Assembly: GCA_015499995.1 (NCBI GenBank) | Contig: JADNRV010000094.1 | Span: forward strand, 62,001 to 126,000 | DNA length: 64,000 bases | Reading direction: 5' to 3' | Origin: Flammula alnicola | Lineage: Eukaryota > Basidiomycota > Agaricomycetes > Agaricales > Strophariaceae | Part shown: positions 25,301 through 37,576 of the stretch, in pieces | Position numbering within the stretch: position 1 is the first letter of the stretch | How the letters are laid out: every line of letters begins with the position of its first letter | Position numbers and translations under genes: made by a program | The notes under the pieces: generated by a model | The model's database searches: none | Told to the model about the DNA's origin: nothing | The model's input: only the letters and a program-made list of their open reading frames with translations

Positions 25301-26062
25301 TTCACGTCGACGAGAGCACCGACACGTTTAACTTTGTAAAAATCGAGTAGGAGCGAGTCGCTGAGCTCCTGCATGACGCGAGGCGTGAACGTAACCGGGT
25401 CGTCTCTTGGGAGTTTGGACGTCCATGAATCCTTTGACAGGATGGTACAATGGGCCGCTTCTCCAAAGAGTTGGTGCATGCGAGTGATAACGCGGCACCC
25501 ATGGTATCTGGCGCCGCCTTCGGTATCGTATTGCCGTTGAAAGTTGAGGTTAGAAGGGTAGATGTGGGGCGGTGCTGTCAAGGGCACCAATCGATGCGAA
25601 AAGTGTGGCATAATGTCGCATATGCGCAACAGTATATGTTCCATTTGGTACCATTTGTCTACGAGACTAGGGTCTACTCGGTACTTGAGACCTACCCTCT
25701 CGACGGGCAGATTCGACGGTGTGTAGTTTACCGACGATAGAAAAGTACTATCGTAGTTTGGATTGAGAGGGACGCAGGCATTTCGAGTATCCCATTTCAA
25801 GAGCCATTGCATGTTGCGCATATGTTCCATGCGCGGATGATCGAATACACCTTCGAGTTCCGGATTTCCTTCGACATCGCCGCGCTCTGGAATCGTGCGC
25901 GGAAAGTCACGGTTACGGGCATTGGGGGACCAGAAGCCATAGACTACGGGATGTTGTCCGTCGGCGACGACGTAGGTGGGCGTTTTCAGTCGCTACAAGA
26001 CAAATGAGCCTGGGTACGATAGATAATGCAGCTTTGGAACTTACAGGGTAATGGAATGACAT
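22390..26062 (-). CDS. unknown large protein B (~1,150 residues)
   Basis: I read a short first exon (26045-26062, MSFHYP), then an exon from 25992. An intron of about 65 bp near 24565-24640 (donor gtgagg, acceptor ctattag) restores the frame. A long exon follows to about 22720, then an intron (donor gtcagt), then a last exon to the stop at 22390. The N-terminal half has a conserved-looking stretch (WYQMEHILLRICDIMPHFSH, DAGVPLFFLYVTANLTDPLN). A Pro/Ser/Tyr-rich linker follows. The second half has WSTFFHDRD, FAVEE-like and IREKW segments. An acidic ETEEGELEEGEMEEDG tract and WFPHPDVFVKNHFG come near the end. I do not recognise a domain. It is flanked upstream by a GTGGTCA array and two CCACAGC-type motifs, like its neighbours, which suggests it works with the JmjC and helicase genes. 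Confidence 0.7.
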
Positions 26063-26267
26063 TGTATGCGGTTCGTAGGTTACAGATATTTGAGAAGATC
26101 TGCGAGGGTTGTTAGCATCATCCGCTTGCGGTTAGTACTATTCGAACTCACAATCGTTGAGTGTTTGAAAAGGGCTGACAGCGGACGTTCTCTAGGTTTC
26201 AACGTTGGGGTTTGCCTCCTGGGTTTTGAAGATAGCGAGAGTGCGAATGAGATGCGTAACGAGTGAA

Positions 26268-26662
26268 AGGAAAACCACGGCTTTTGCCTAGTGGGTGTTA
26301 TGGGTCAAACGTTGCTGGTGGCCTCTTGAGTTTTGACGACGACGAGAGTGCAAATAGAACGATAAATGATAAGGGAATGAGGAATGACCACAGCTTTTGC
26401 CAAGTGGATATATGCACGCGATGAAATGAGCATGGATGTAGAGGAAAGAAAGAAACGACGCGTTGGTTTTTTTTTATAACGCTTACATAATACCATCAAT
26501 ATCGTGGGGTCAGTTGCATGTGTGGTCATTTGCGTGTGTGGTCAGTTGCATGTGTGGTCATTTGCATGTGGTCATTTGCATGTGGTCAGTTGCATGTGTG
26601 GTCAGTTGCATGTGGTCAGTTGCATGTGTGGTCAGTTGCGTGTGGTCAGTTGCATGTGGGTT
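26268..26662. promoter_or_regulatory. GTGGTCA array plus two CCACAGC motifs upstream of gene B
   Basis: Nine GTGGTCA words in the form TGTGGTCATTTGC or TGTGGTCAGTTGC lie at about 26518-26655. Copies of CCACAGCTTTTGCCAAGTGG lie at about 26388-26408 (exact) and 26273-26292 (variant). Gene B starts 210 bp further down at 26062. The array also lies just downstream of the stop codon of the JmjC gene (26721), so it fills the intergenic space. Confidence 0.65.
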
Positions 26663-26720
26663 CGATAAAATGATTTGGATTCCGTATTTACAAAATGTCC
26701 CTATAGTACTGATCAAAAAA

Positions 26721-29378
26721 TTACTTTTTCTTCGTTTTAATGCGGTACGCGTTGAGATCCTTGCCAAAATTGAGTCGAGGGCCTGGATCCATCCAAGGTA
26801 GGTTCTCGAAAAGATAATCGTCGTCAGCCGTGCCTTCGTAAACCCCGTCTCCGATGCGTTTAACTCTCGAAACACGAATGTTGAGTTTGTATTTTTTGAC
26901 CATGAACTTGGCCAGGCGATAGGCGTCTTTCTCATCTTCATGGAGGGTATACGTGCTACTCAATGGGTTCGGATTGAGGTCGGGAGCTCCAGACTTTTTC
27001 TTCTCGGATCCAAGCTCTTCATCGAGTTTGAATTGCTCCAACGCTCGAAGATAGCCGTCGTATTGGTTGTCGCTTGGATCAATGTACTCGTGCGGCATTA
27101 AAATCATACGACATAAAGCCGTGACGGGTTTGCGATAGTAGACTGGTATGGACGGTTAATATGATTCAGCTAGATGGTTTTTAAGGGATACTTACCTTTG
27201 TCGGTTCGGTCTGGTATTACTAATAGCATACGGACCAACGTGAGTTGGGCACTGACATGCGATTGGTTCGTGACCTGGAACGGGTAAATGGTATCATAGT
27301 ACCGATTGATTTCCGTGAGGTGGAGCGCGTTGTATGTGTATAAATGGCCGCCTGCGACGACACTTTTGTTGGGCGAATAAACCTCGTGCCAGGCGTTCGG
27401 CGCTTGAACGCTGATTTATCTATTAGACAGTCTTGCGCTATAGAGATAATTATTAGCACTTACATGATATCTCCCTGCTCCGCATAAATTGCGTAGCGGT
27501 CCGAAGTCTCGCCGTATTTATACCACCATTTGTCGCCCGTGTACCTGTGGTGATAGTCCGAATGCATAGCAAAGAGCCCCGCTCGATCCTTGACCAGTTC
27601 GTAGCCAGAGGGACGAAGTTCAACCCAAATCTTCGCGCCCTTGAGAACGAAAGACCACGTCGCATACCCATCCGCGTCATGATGCGAATACGTATGAAAA
27701 AGCGGTTGGTGTAGGAGAGTCCATGAACGCGTCTTGACGGCGTCGATAGACATGGCGACGCGGTCGTCGTATGCTTCGTGGAGGTGGAACCACCCATGAT
27801 GACCCTCGTCGAGGTGTTCCATAAAGGACGGAATGAAGGCACCTTTATTGGGGCAGTCGAGAATGCATTGGATACACTTTTCGTCCTGTGTATTCTTCAC
27901 GAATTGTTCGAACGGCATGATTATGTGTGAAAGCTGGAAATTTTGTTTACGTTGCAAGGAATCTAATACGAATGAGTGCCAGAAATGGCCTAAATGGTGA
28001 GTACTAACCATGCACGGTAACGGGGAAATCCTTTCGCAGTTGAAAGTTCTCGAATACGCCCTCTGTTGTGAGCGGAACCTCTTCCACCTCCCACCCTTTC
28101 AGAACCACCGTTTTGCCGTGCGCGAGCTCTTCTTGGATCCTGTCTGCGAGTTTGGATTTTAACGGGAAGGAGGCTTTGTAGAGGGTGGTGATGAAGGGGC
28201 ATTCATCGGCGTCCTTGACGGTCTCTGCCAGCTGTTTGACATGTTCTGCATCCTGGGCTAGAATGAGTAAGGGCATATACGTATTACCAAGGACGTACAT
28301 ATTCCAAGAGGTTATGCGAGCGTTTATTCGATCGGGAAATCCAAGGTAGGAGAGTACGATAGCGACCTCCCCAAACAACCTCTTTTGCGAAGGAAGAGAC
28401 TTTTACGTCGGGGTCTGGCAGTAAATCAATGATACCCGATGATGGTAGCCTTGAATTTGGCGGGGTCTGTATAACAGTCAACGGACTGTCTGGCGAGTCT
28501 TCAAAATGTGGGGATGGTTCTGGGGTTTCAAAACGTGGGGATGGTTCTGGGGGTTCAAAATGTGGGGATGGTTCTGGGGGTTCAAATTGCTCGGGGGCTT
28601 CTCTTGGACACTCCGTTTCCTTGGTAGGCGATTCTACAGTAGATGGCGCCAAAGGTGGAGCAGGCGAAGGCGGCGCATTACTGGTCTCGGTTCGTGGATC
28701 TCGTGTATCTTCGTACAGCCTGGGATCGATATTTGGGTCTCGAGTGGCAATTGATGAAGATTTTGAGACGTCCGTGGGTACGGATGTGCTAGGTAAGGTA
28801 CAATCCTTGCTCGAGCCTTGGATGAACTCGGGCGATGGCTGGGGACTGGGCTCCGTCTTGTAGCGTTTTCTGGCTGTGCCCTCTGTTGCTTCCGATTTTC
28901 TGTGAAGTATCAGTCAAGTTCTTCCGTAGTCATGGATTCGGCGTCACCTTTTGCCTTTAGGCCTTGGTTTCGGAACCGATGGCCCTGCCTGTCCAGGTGC
29001 TAGCTCGGTGTCCCTTGCTGGACTGCCTAGATTCTCTAATTTTTTCCTGTATAAACGTTCAGATGGTGCTCACATTTGTGATATTAATCTTACTGTTCTC
29101 TTAGCTTTGCCATGTTCTCATTTTTCTTTTTACGCCGATGTTTATGTGCGAACCATGCTTCATCACTATATAGGGCGAATTACACGACTAGATTCTATTA
29201 TAGAATGGTTAAAAGGTTACCTCTCGAAGTCCTCGCGAACCTTGGCTTTGTTTTTGGGCGGTGGTTTATCTCCGTCCTGCGCTTTTGCTTTTTTTCGCCG
29301 TGCTACCTTGATCTTTACAGTCGCAGCAGGGGGCATAGGTGAGTCTTTGGAGGGGCTAGTGTTGTTTGTGACGTCCAT
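26721..29378 (-). CDS. JmjC-domain protein
   Basis: The start at ATG 29378 gives an N-terminus with clustered basic residues (KVARRKKAKA, likely nuclear). Exons then carry a Pro/Glu-rich region with EPPEPSPHFE repeats (28440-28620). The catalytic part lies at 27220-27920. GWFHLHEAYDDRVAM leads to HHDADGYATW, which supplies the His and Asp of the HxD iron site, then KGAKIWVELRP with the 2-oxoglutarate lysine. In the next exon APNAWHEVYSP carries the distal His. This order is typical of JmjC 2-oxoglutarate dioxygenases, usually histone demethylases or protein hydroxylases. A C-terminal exon ends at 26721. One frame change near 28390 needs an unidentified intron or an indel, so intactness is not proven. 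The substrate is unknown. Confidence 0.75.
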
Positions 29379-29524
29379 GGTGAAACTATTAGAAAAGAAA
29401 CTGATGTAGTGCGGGTGGGATCTCCTCTCCTTTTGGAGTGGGCGGTAAGGAAAGAATGAAAGTCGACGCGTTCCTATATGAACCCATCGGATGTTTGGCT
29501 TTGTTGACGTGCTTCGAACTTTTT

Positions 29525-29645
29525 GGGACACAATGACCACGCAAAATGACCACACATGCGATGACCACACAACATGACCACACATGCGATGACCACACAA
29601 CATGACCACAGAAAATGACCACACAAACGAAATAACCACGCGACT
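29525..29645. promoter_or_regulatory. inverted GTGGTCA array upstream of the JmjC gene
   Basis: Seven TGACCAC words (the reverse complement of GTGGTCA), separated by ACATGCG or ACAA, lie between the helicase stop (29670) and the JmjC start (29378). The array is in the opposite orientation to the other three. A clear CCACAGC motif is not present; cctctccttttggagtgggc at about 29425 may be a worn copy. Confidence 0.55.
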
Positions 29646-29669
29646 ATCACATTGCATTCTATTTACCGC

Positions 29670-32600
29670 CTACAATAAATCTAAATTCTTACCAAACCAT
29701 AAAACGACGCGCAAAGAGTTTGTGTAGGCAAGGGAATATGGCGAATTATCTACGGGTGCGAGCATCCATTCTACGCATTTCCTCCGAGTCTGATCTCCCA
29801 TAACGTCTGCTGGTGGTAGCTGTTCTTGATGACCGGCAATGGGTAGCGTGTAGTGAAAAAATAAAAACATCAGGCGGACGAGAAGGCCTCGAGTATCACA
29901 AAATCCACCACCCGGCGGTGGAGGGTGTGCAAAGTCTTTCTAATGAAAGAGTTAAACGGTGCGTACTGAGACGTAGATGGTAAATACCTGATGTACGCCG
30001 CAATGGAAGCACCATCCATTTTCGAACCTAATCTTGTCCCGGAACGCTTTGTATTGACCGTCAGTTTTTGCGACACAGACTTTTTCTGGACACTCGTCGG
30101 TTATGTGGGTATCCCAGCCACTATACCCAAAAAGTCGACAGGGTATACAGTTATTGACGAAGAAATCCAGGGTCCGCATGACCGGATCGACGACCTCTAC
30201 TTGGTATTTCTGCTCCTCTTGGATCTTGGCTTGATAATCTATTCTCCCAGATATACCTGTCCGGTTTGCGTTCTTTTTCGGCGGGTCTCGCAAATAAAAT
30301 GTCGCTGTACTCGCTGGTCCTGCTTGCGATATTGGCGCTTTATTCCGCGATGTTGGTTCCGATGTACCGTCTGACGAATATGGTGGCGGTTGGGCCGACG
30401 AACCCGCTACCGTGTATATTGGCGGTCGGTTTACGGAGCTCGATGGAGCTGATTTTTCGCTTGACGAATGCAAACGAAGGGGCGACGATGCGGAGAATAC
30501 ATCACTCTGTTGTGGATTTCGAACTGATGGAGTACGCGGTGTCGATTTCTGTGAATTACCACTAGATGTTTTCATAATGGGTGTCACTGTCGTCGATCCA
30601 TCGACCTTGTGGAAAAACATGGCCATCGGAGGTTTGCCTGCTGACCCGCTTGTCATCATTCCAGTCGTAGGCATTTTCAAGACCGTGTCGGATGATACAT
30701 TCTCTTGTCCGTGGAAGGGCGAAAACAACGCTGGTGAGCTGTATTTTTCTTTTAGTATGAATAATAAATAACGATGGAAAAACTTGCCTATCTCGACATA
30801 TAGAATCTAATCTTATTCTTTTATGGGAGCGCTCTTCATTATGCGTGGGAGGAGTTTTCCTCTTTAACGGACTGGATGGTGTGGTTACCGTTTTCTTATT
30901 GGGTCGTTCTTCGTGATGCGCTGGAGGAGTTCTCGTCCTTAATAGAGAGGGTGGTGGAGGCACCAACTGAATGCGGATTGGAGGTGGATGAGTCGGCCCA
31001 AGGATTTGTGCTGGGCGGGCGCGTGGATTAACCACCGTTTTAGGAGTCTGTTTGGAGAGCGAAGCAAAGTCTTGAGGCGCTGGCAGTTTCACAGGCTCAA
31101 AGGGCGCGGCCATTCCAAGTTGTTGCTCGCAATACGAGCAGAGTTCCGCGCCTGGAATCATGACGCACTCTACTGCAATCCCGTCGAGAAAATGTGAGGG
31201 AATTCTTCTCAGACACTGATCTGTCTTTTTGCTCCATTCGAAGACGAGGTCTGAACCGACGTCGTAGAGGTCCGGAGTTTCTTGATATGGAAGCTGACGA
31301 TCTTTGGCGACGAACGTAATGGCGTTGCAAGGAAGGCCGTCACGACCTCCTCTGGAATCCTCTTGGTACTGATCTAAAATCGAGTACGCCAGATCGCAAT
31401 GAATGACATCACGAACGGAGGAGTAATCAAGTCCACATCCCAGAATCGTCGTGCAGCAAATAACCTTTAACTTGCCACGAAACCACCGCTTGAGCGTCTC
31501 TGGGTTGTTGCGAAGGGTACGCGAAGTGTAAGGGTCCGCTACAAGTTCGAATGCTATTTTATCTGCCATTTCGTGCGACCGACAAAAAACGATGGCGCGG
31601 TCGTTTTCTGAGTACGTTGAAATTGTAGTGTCGATGTAATCGACGACGACTCGTACAAGATCGTCTTTTTTCTCTACCAGTTCGATTCTATACTTCATTT
31701 CCTTCCTCGAGCTGGGTGTACGAATGACTCTCCATGTAGTCTTGGTGAATTCAAATAGCGAGGCGAGCAGTTGGGGAGGGATACACGCCGTGAGTCCGTG
31801 AATTACTGTCTGTACCGAATTAAGGACGTGGAAATTATGAAACGCATCGCGATATTTTGCATCGGTGAGGATCTTGTGAATCTCGTCGAAGAATATGTTT
31901 CCCAGACAGTCGCGGTTCTCTAACGAGCGAATATAGCTAATGATAGTTAGACTATGGCTTGATCTGATTTGAAATAAACGTACTGTTTGAAAGTTTCAAA
32001 TCCCAAGTGTTCTATAGAAACATAGACGACGCTCGCGCTCGGATTAGGATCCTCGGAATTTGGTAGCCATTGTGTGATCGTAACACCGTGTTCGATGGCT
32101 CTTCTCTCCAGGTCGCTCTGTAAGCTTGACAGTGGAAGTACGACAATGGTGGTACGCTTTTCTGCGTACATCTTCGCCATCATCAAGATCAGCATGGTTT
32201 TTCCCGAACCTGTCCCTAATATGCCTAGGACGCTCTGCTCTCCGCGTATCATGTGCTCCAATAGCACCGCTTGCTCTGGATTTTTAAATCGAGCCGACGG
32301 ATCTTTGAGGAAGCGGCGCAGGTCGTAGAGACGCGACGGGTGTACGGAAATGGTAGACACGGGACGCAAACGATTGCCATCCAAAGGAAGCGGTGGCTTG
32401 GGAAAGTATCGCAGTGCCAGTTCCGCCATCGAGTTTTGGAGAGTCTCTTGAACCCTATCATCGATGATGTTGCCCACCGTCGAAATTACTTTTTTGCTGA
32501 TTTCGTTGGCGAGCAGAGGCGCGAAAGTTTGGACATTAGAAGATTTGGTATCTAATGGAGATGTAAGAATCGAAGTTGTTGGTAATTAAATCGTACTCGC

Positions 32601-35600
32601 CGTTTTCAGACGGATTATTCTCGCCCAAAACCGCTTGATATTCCTCTATCGCTCTTCTCTCGTCAGAACTAACGCTGAGAGGCCGGTCCTGCCCGATATT
32701 GACAAGCCTCTGCCAAGCGATCGAAACCTTGATACATCCTAGTGTCACGCGATGATCCGAGTTTGGGAGGTGGGCCATATTGCCAGCGTACTTGAGCGCT
32801 GACATGTTTGTGGAGTGCATATTTGCGGTGTCGACGTAGTATTCCTTGTGCAGTTCGTACAATCCCTCGTCTGGGACCGCTCACATCTTCGCTGCTAAAG
32901 CTTCGCTTGAGGTTAGGCCACAGCTGATAACGATAGCGATCGACGTCGTCTTGGCTCATATGTTGCTCGACGAGGAATTGTTCAAATGGGCGGATAACGG
33001 CGAGATGAATAATGAGCGCCTTTGCAAATTCACGGGTGGGCGCGTGAGGAACGAAGCGATCCTTGAGTCTCTTGTGGGATGTCTTGTCTTGAATGGCGAC
33101 GACACAGAATACTCGGAACAGTATCATGATGTTGCGATATGCGCCTGTCATGTTACGCAGTATTTGGCGGGCGAATTCTGTGCCTCGAGTAGACGGTCCT
33201 GCGCTCCAGACGATACCGACCATGAGATTCAGGATACACTGCGCCGAGGCCTTCAAAAACGCCTGGCATGGGACGGGCTTCCACACGAGCTTTCCGTCGT
33301 GTACGTATACGAATTTGGCGGCTCTTTGAGGGTCAGACAATAGCCATTCCCCGTAGGCTGTGCGATATTGAAGGAATGGGTTCTTTGGTTCGTCGAGGAA
33401 GCAGTAGCCCGGACTGCGGTTCTGAAGATTGTCGACGAGGTCCTCGATTTCAAAGGTGGGTATAAGATGGGACGGAATCTCCTCTCCAAAGAAGAGATTC
33501 TGCTTGACGCTCTCGTGAAAGGATTTGAGGACAGCGTCGATCATTCGCTTGACATTGTCGAGGCTAATGGAATGGCCGAAGTGTGTGACTTCCCTACCAG
33601 AATCGTCGTTAAACATGAATTGGGCTTCGTTTACTTCGGAACCGCGGATAGTGCCAAGGAAGCTGTTGATATTGAACAGAAATGCCATCGGCGTGTCATA
33701 ACCGTCCATCAGATACGGCTTGAATCGCTCATACACGCTAATAAAGAGTATTAGATCGTTAATTGGGATAAAAACAGGTTGCGAACATACTCTTTTTCAC
33801 GGACGGAATCGGTGGTCGCAATAGTGGCGATTTCTTTGAGGTAGGTGGCGCGGATGGAATAAGTAAGATGAGCTATCGTTTGCGTGATATTCGACGCTTT
33901 ATCAAAGTTGCCCGCCGGTTTGACTGATCTATACACTATATAGGTGTTCACAGGAGAAAAGAATTTGTCTAATTTACGACTGGTCTCGTAGACGTGCTTC
34001 TCGTGGCCGAAAATGGCGAGACACACTTGGTGGAAACATGCGTCAATGATATCAGCCGGTTTCTTTTCCTGGAGGCATTTGATGAGCTCGCAGAACGCTT
34101 CTTGTTGAACCGGAGCTAAGGTCGGGTATTTCACGAGAGAGTCCCAAGGTCCGAAAAGTTGGCGTATGATGTTGAATATGAGACGATGGAGGGTCAGGGA
34201 ATATTTGTTGATCGCTGCTTCGCCGATTGCGTTGAAGACATTGTTGGAAGTTTGGCTATTTGATAATAAAAATTCAATTGACGTATACTGACGATTAGAT
34301 ACGACGACTTACTCGGGTATGAGCTGGGCTATGGTCCTGGGCAGACCATTGGTTGTATGGTCGCGAATGACAGCCTGGATGGAGGTGAGATAGCGACGAG
34401 AGGCGTCCTTGAGTTCCTGCCGTATTGGTCATCCTCTGTGGAGTTCCTACACGCCTCGATGATGGCAGCCGGCGAATACGAATCCACCACCTGGATCCAG
34501 CCTTCGTGGTAATAGAACTGGCTGAGGTTGAGGTCGTCTTCAGGACCTCTGATGCGATTTTTCGAGTAGTCAACGGGAAGAGGATGATTATCTATGAAAA
34601 TCTGGGAATAAGGCGTTGGAGCGTGCGCGATACGCCTCAACTTGGATATATCGACTTGGAATATTCGACAAAATTTCCCTTTGACTATTGCTTGTCCGTA
34701 TCCAGTGCGATCAGGCGATGCTGCAGTGCGATCTGTGCAGCGGTCGGGTGTTGCATGATGAACGCGCAGGGTTTCGAGTTCCATGTAACCCCTCCCGCAG
34801 TCGCCGCAGAAATGGTGGGGGTTTGGAAGGATGGGGACGCCAAAGACGGGTTCTATCGGTTCATTTGTGTAGGCGATATCTGCGGGATGCACAAGATTGT
34901 ACTCGGTCTCGAGCCGTGTAACGAGATCTTCGGGAAATTCGATATGTTTGACATGACGCTGTATGTGGTTTCGTAGGCCCGAATAGTCTGTAACGCGCTG
35001 GTGTTCCATGCAAATGACCGAGCGAAAGCGTGTATCTATGACAATCGCAAGTGCAGGTAGGTTGAAAATGGGGTGATGAACAATGGTATAGGGTGTCGGC
35101 TCGCGAAGGTATTGTTCGTTGTAGAACATTGGCAGCTCTTCCTGCGATGAGGGCGGCGTGTCAATTATAGGGCTTGAACATGGAATAGGCGAGCTTGGAG
35201 TGGGCGTCGTGTTCGCTCTCGGTGTCGCTTCTATTCGAGGCGGCAGGAGCGCGCGATTCGGTCGAAAAGGCTGTTCTGCGCATTTTTGGGCATGTTTCTA
35301 ATCGTTTTGTAAATATAGCACTCTTCAGAAATGCGTTTTATTCTTACCCTAATAGTATCTGGGTCTTTGTTGGCATAAGAGCACCTCAGGCATCCAAAAT
35401 GGCCACCCTCTGACTGCGGTTTTCGAAGCAGTCTGGTTGTCTCTAGCGTATCCGGATAGACAACGTCGGTGTAGGGCTGATGATTTTTACGCATGTGGTA
35501 TCTACGGGCATTGGGGTTGGGAAAAACTTCGTTACAGGGGATACATAGTAAGGATGAGTCTACTACGGGCGGCTCTCCTAGTTCTGATGGCGCTGTGTCA

Positions 35601-35677
35601 TCTTCCGACTCGCAGCTTTCTGGGATATCGTTGAGAGGACGGTCGGATGGGTCGGGTGTTTGCTGGATCGACGACAT
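29670..35677 (-). CDS. RecQ-like SF2 DNA helicase with N- and C-terminal zinc regions
   Basis: A gene of about 1,700 residues in many exons, starting at ATG 35677. The N-terminus holds a C2H2 finger (CIPCNEVFPNPNARRYHMRK) and a second Cys/His pair (CLRCSYAN). An OrsD/DUF3505-like part follows (YTIVHHPIFNLPALAIVIDT, CGDCGRGYMELETL), then a long alpha-helical middle (33700-34400). The helicase core shows motif I GTGSGKT (~32200), motif II FFDEIHKIL (~31880), motif IV IVFCRS, motif V CTTILGCGLDYSSVRDVIH and motif VI QEDSRGGRDG (~31350). The tail has a Cys-rich finish (CIPCRLFG, GWCFHCGVHQ) common in Agaricomycete helicases of this type. Several introns were inferred to keep frame (near 34421-34494, 32860-32920, 32500-32600). 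Such helicases are often repeated and subtelomeric in fungi. It is probably nuclear and acts on DNA ends or recombination intermediates. Confidence 0.8.
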
Positions 35678-36204
35678 GGGCTGGAAACGACTGACGAGTG
35701 GTCTATGAACAACTATAATGGAGGAGACTCCCCAACTAAGTCGGGGGTGTGATGAGGAAAAAAATCTTCCTTACGAGGTTTTTATAGCCATCGTATCGAT
35801 TCATCCCGATTCCCGACGCAAGAAAAGCATGGGGTTCCTTAGAATACTGGGGTAATATGGGTCGATCTGCGTCATCATATTCTTTAATGATGAGGGCTTT
35901 CAAATCTGCTGTGAATAGTATCGATCACACACCTTTTCAGACGAAATCTGTCGCCATAAAAGCGTCGGTGGACTCGAAATGGGATTTTCGATGCTCTAAG
36001 TGTCAAATGGAAGTGTGAATACAAAAAGTGACGGTGAAGGAATGACAGTAGGGACTTACTGGGACGTCGGGATCAGCCCGGGTGACAATCGGTGTTATGG
36101 CATTTCAAAGTCCTGATGTCCGCGCGATCATACGATGGTCTTGTAAGACGGATGGCGCTCCTTTTGCAAGAAATGGAATGTGTAGGATGGAGGGATGGCC
36201 CACA

Positions 36205-36485
36205 GCTTTTGCCAAGTGGGGGTTGTAATGAAAGAGATACAAGAGACGACGACGGATCTGTATCTCTGGTTTGTTTGGCTTTGATGGGTTATTGCAACAT
36301 GTGCGGTCATTTGTGGTCATTTAAGGTCTGTGGTCAGTGTGTGGTCACTGGTGTGGTCACTTGAGAGCTTGTGGTCATCTGAGAACGTGTGGTCATTTGA
36401 GACTGTGGTCACTTGAGCGCATGTGGTCATTTGAGAGCGTGTGGTCAGTTGAGAGCGTGTGGTCAGTTGAGAGCGCGCGTGCCAT
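36205..36485. promoter_or_regulatory. GTGGTCA array plus CCACAGC motif upstream of the helicase gene
   Basis: Ten GTGGTCA words occur at about 36310-36475, most as GTGGTCA(C/G/T)TTGAGAGC. The exact motif CCACAGCTTTTGCCAAGTGG sits at about 36209-36228, between the array and the gene start at 35677. The arrangement matches that at genes A and B. A further variant, cccacagcattatgccaagt, lies at about 37096. Confidence 0.65.
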
Positions 36486-36493
36486 TTGAGAGC

Positions 36494-36536
36494 GACCAAA
36501 ATCAAGAACGCGCTTCGCGCGTTCTTGATTTTGGTC
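36494..36536. repeat. perfect 20-bp-arm hairpin
   Basis: The arms GACCAAAATCAAGAACGCGC and their exact reverse complement are separated by three bases. The hairpin abuts the GTGGTCA array. It could form a cruciform or act as a bidirectional terminator-like RNA hairpin. Confidence 0.9.
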
Positions 36537-36699
36537 TATAACATAGCATATATTTCAAATAAAACTATTTAGCACAACATGTAGAGTCATTCCTGAATAC
36601 ACTTGTATGATTTTAATAAACCGAAAACAACCTAGTAACAATATTGACTACGATTCAACCCAACGCAAAGAACGCGCTACCGCGCGGGGGATAAATATC

Positions 36700-36780
36700 C
36701 CGCTAACCCTAACGTTAACGCGAACCTTAACGCGAACCTTAACGCGAACCTTAACGCTAACCTAACACGAACCCTAACCG
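36700..36780. repeat. degenerate telomere-like repeats
   Basis: The tract reads gctaaccctaacgttaacgc followed by three AACGCGAACCTT-type units, then ctaacctaacacgaaccctaacc. It resembles imperfect CCCTAA telomere repeats. It lies about 1 kb upstream of the RecQ-like helicase gene. Confidence 0.6.
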
Positions 36781-36949
36781 TCGAGCGGTGGCACAGGAGA
36801 TTCACGGGGCCGGCATGGATTGAGCAGAGGCGCCCGACGTGAACGTGTAGCACAGGCGCCCGACGTGTACGAGTAACTGAGGTGCAAGATGCAATGAGAA
36901 CGACCTGAATGGTGGGTCGCGGGCAGCAGCTAAATCTCAGATGGTTGGA

Positions 36950-36986
36950 GCTCGGCTGCGAAGGGCACAGCCCTTCGCAGCCGAGC
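36950..36986. repeat. perfect 16-bp-arm hairpin
   Basis: GCTCGGCTGCGAAGGG and its exact reverse complement flank a five-base loop (cacag). It lies 170 bp from the telomere-like tract. Confidence 0.9.
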
Positions 36987-37239
36987 ACCCCCTAAAGCAC
37001 GCGGCGTAGGCTGGAAGGAAAGGTCAAGGTCGGGCTGAGACATAAAGCCTCTGTTAGAGCGCACATGTTAAAGAGGGGAAGAGGGGAGGAAAGCCCACAG
37101 CATTATGCCAAGTGGGAGATGGGGAGAGGAGGAAAAGACGCGAGCATGGAAAGATGTAATCGCGGAAAGAGCCGGCTGACATCAAACCGGAAGGGATAAC
37201 CGGTTGCCGAGGACGCGGGAGCGGAAAGCGCCGGAAAGT

Positions 37240-37410
37240 TCAGTGGGCGCGGGAAAGTGCACGGGAAAGCGCAGGAAAGTGCACGGAAAGCGTAGGAAAG
37301 TGCACGGGAAAGCGTAGGAAAGTGCACGGGAAAGCGTAGGAAAGTGCGGAAAGGGACGGGACAGTGCACGGGAAAGCACGGGAAAGTCCATGGGAAAGTG
37401 CAAGGAGGGA
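37240..37410. repeat. 22-bp tandem repeats of the GGGAAAGTGCAC type
   Basis: About six imperfect copies of a unit containing AGTGCACGGGAAAGCGTAGG. They lie downstream of gene D, which ends at 37577. Open frames through the array reflect its composition, not coding. Confidence 0.75.
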
Positions 37411-37576
37411 CGGCAATATCGGGAAAGATATGCCGGTCAGGGAGGAAAGTCGCCGAGATCCCCGACCTTCAAAGGAAAGTGACGAAAGACTTTCCTGTGC
37501 TAAAAATAGATTACCGGACTTTCCCGAACGCTTTCCCGCTTTCCAAAATATTCAAATTTTTAGACTATTTTCTACT

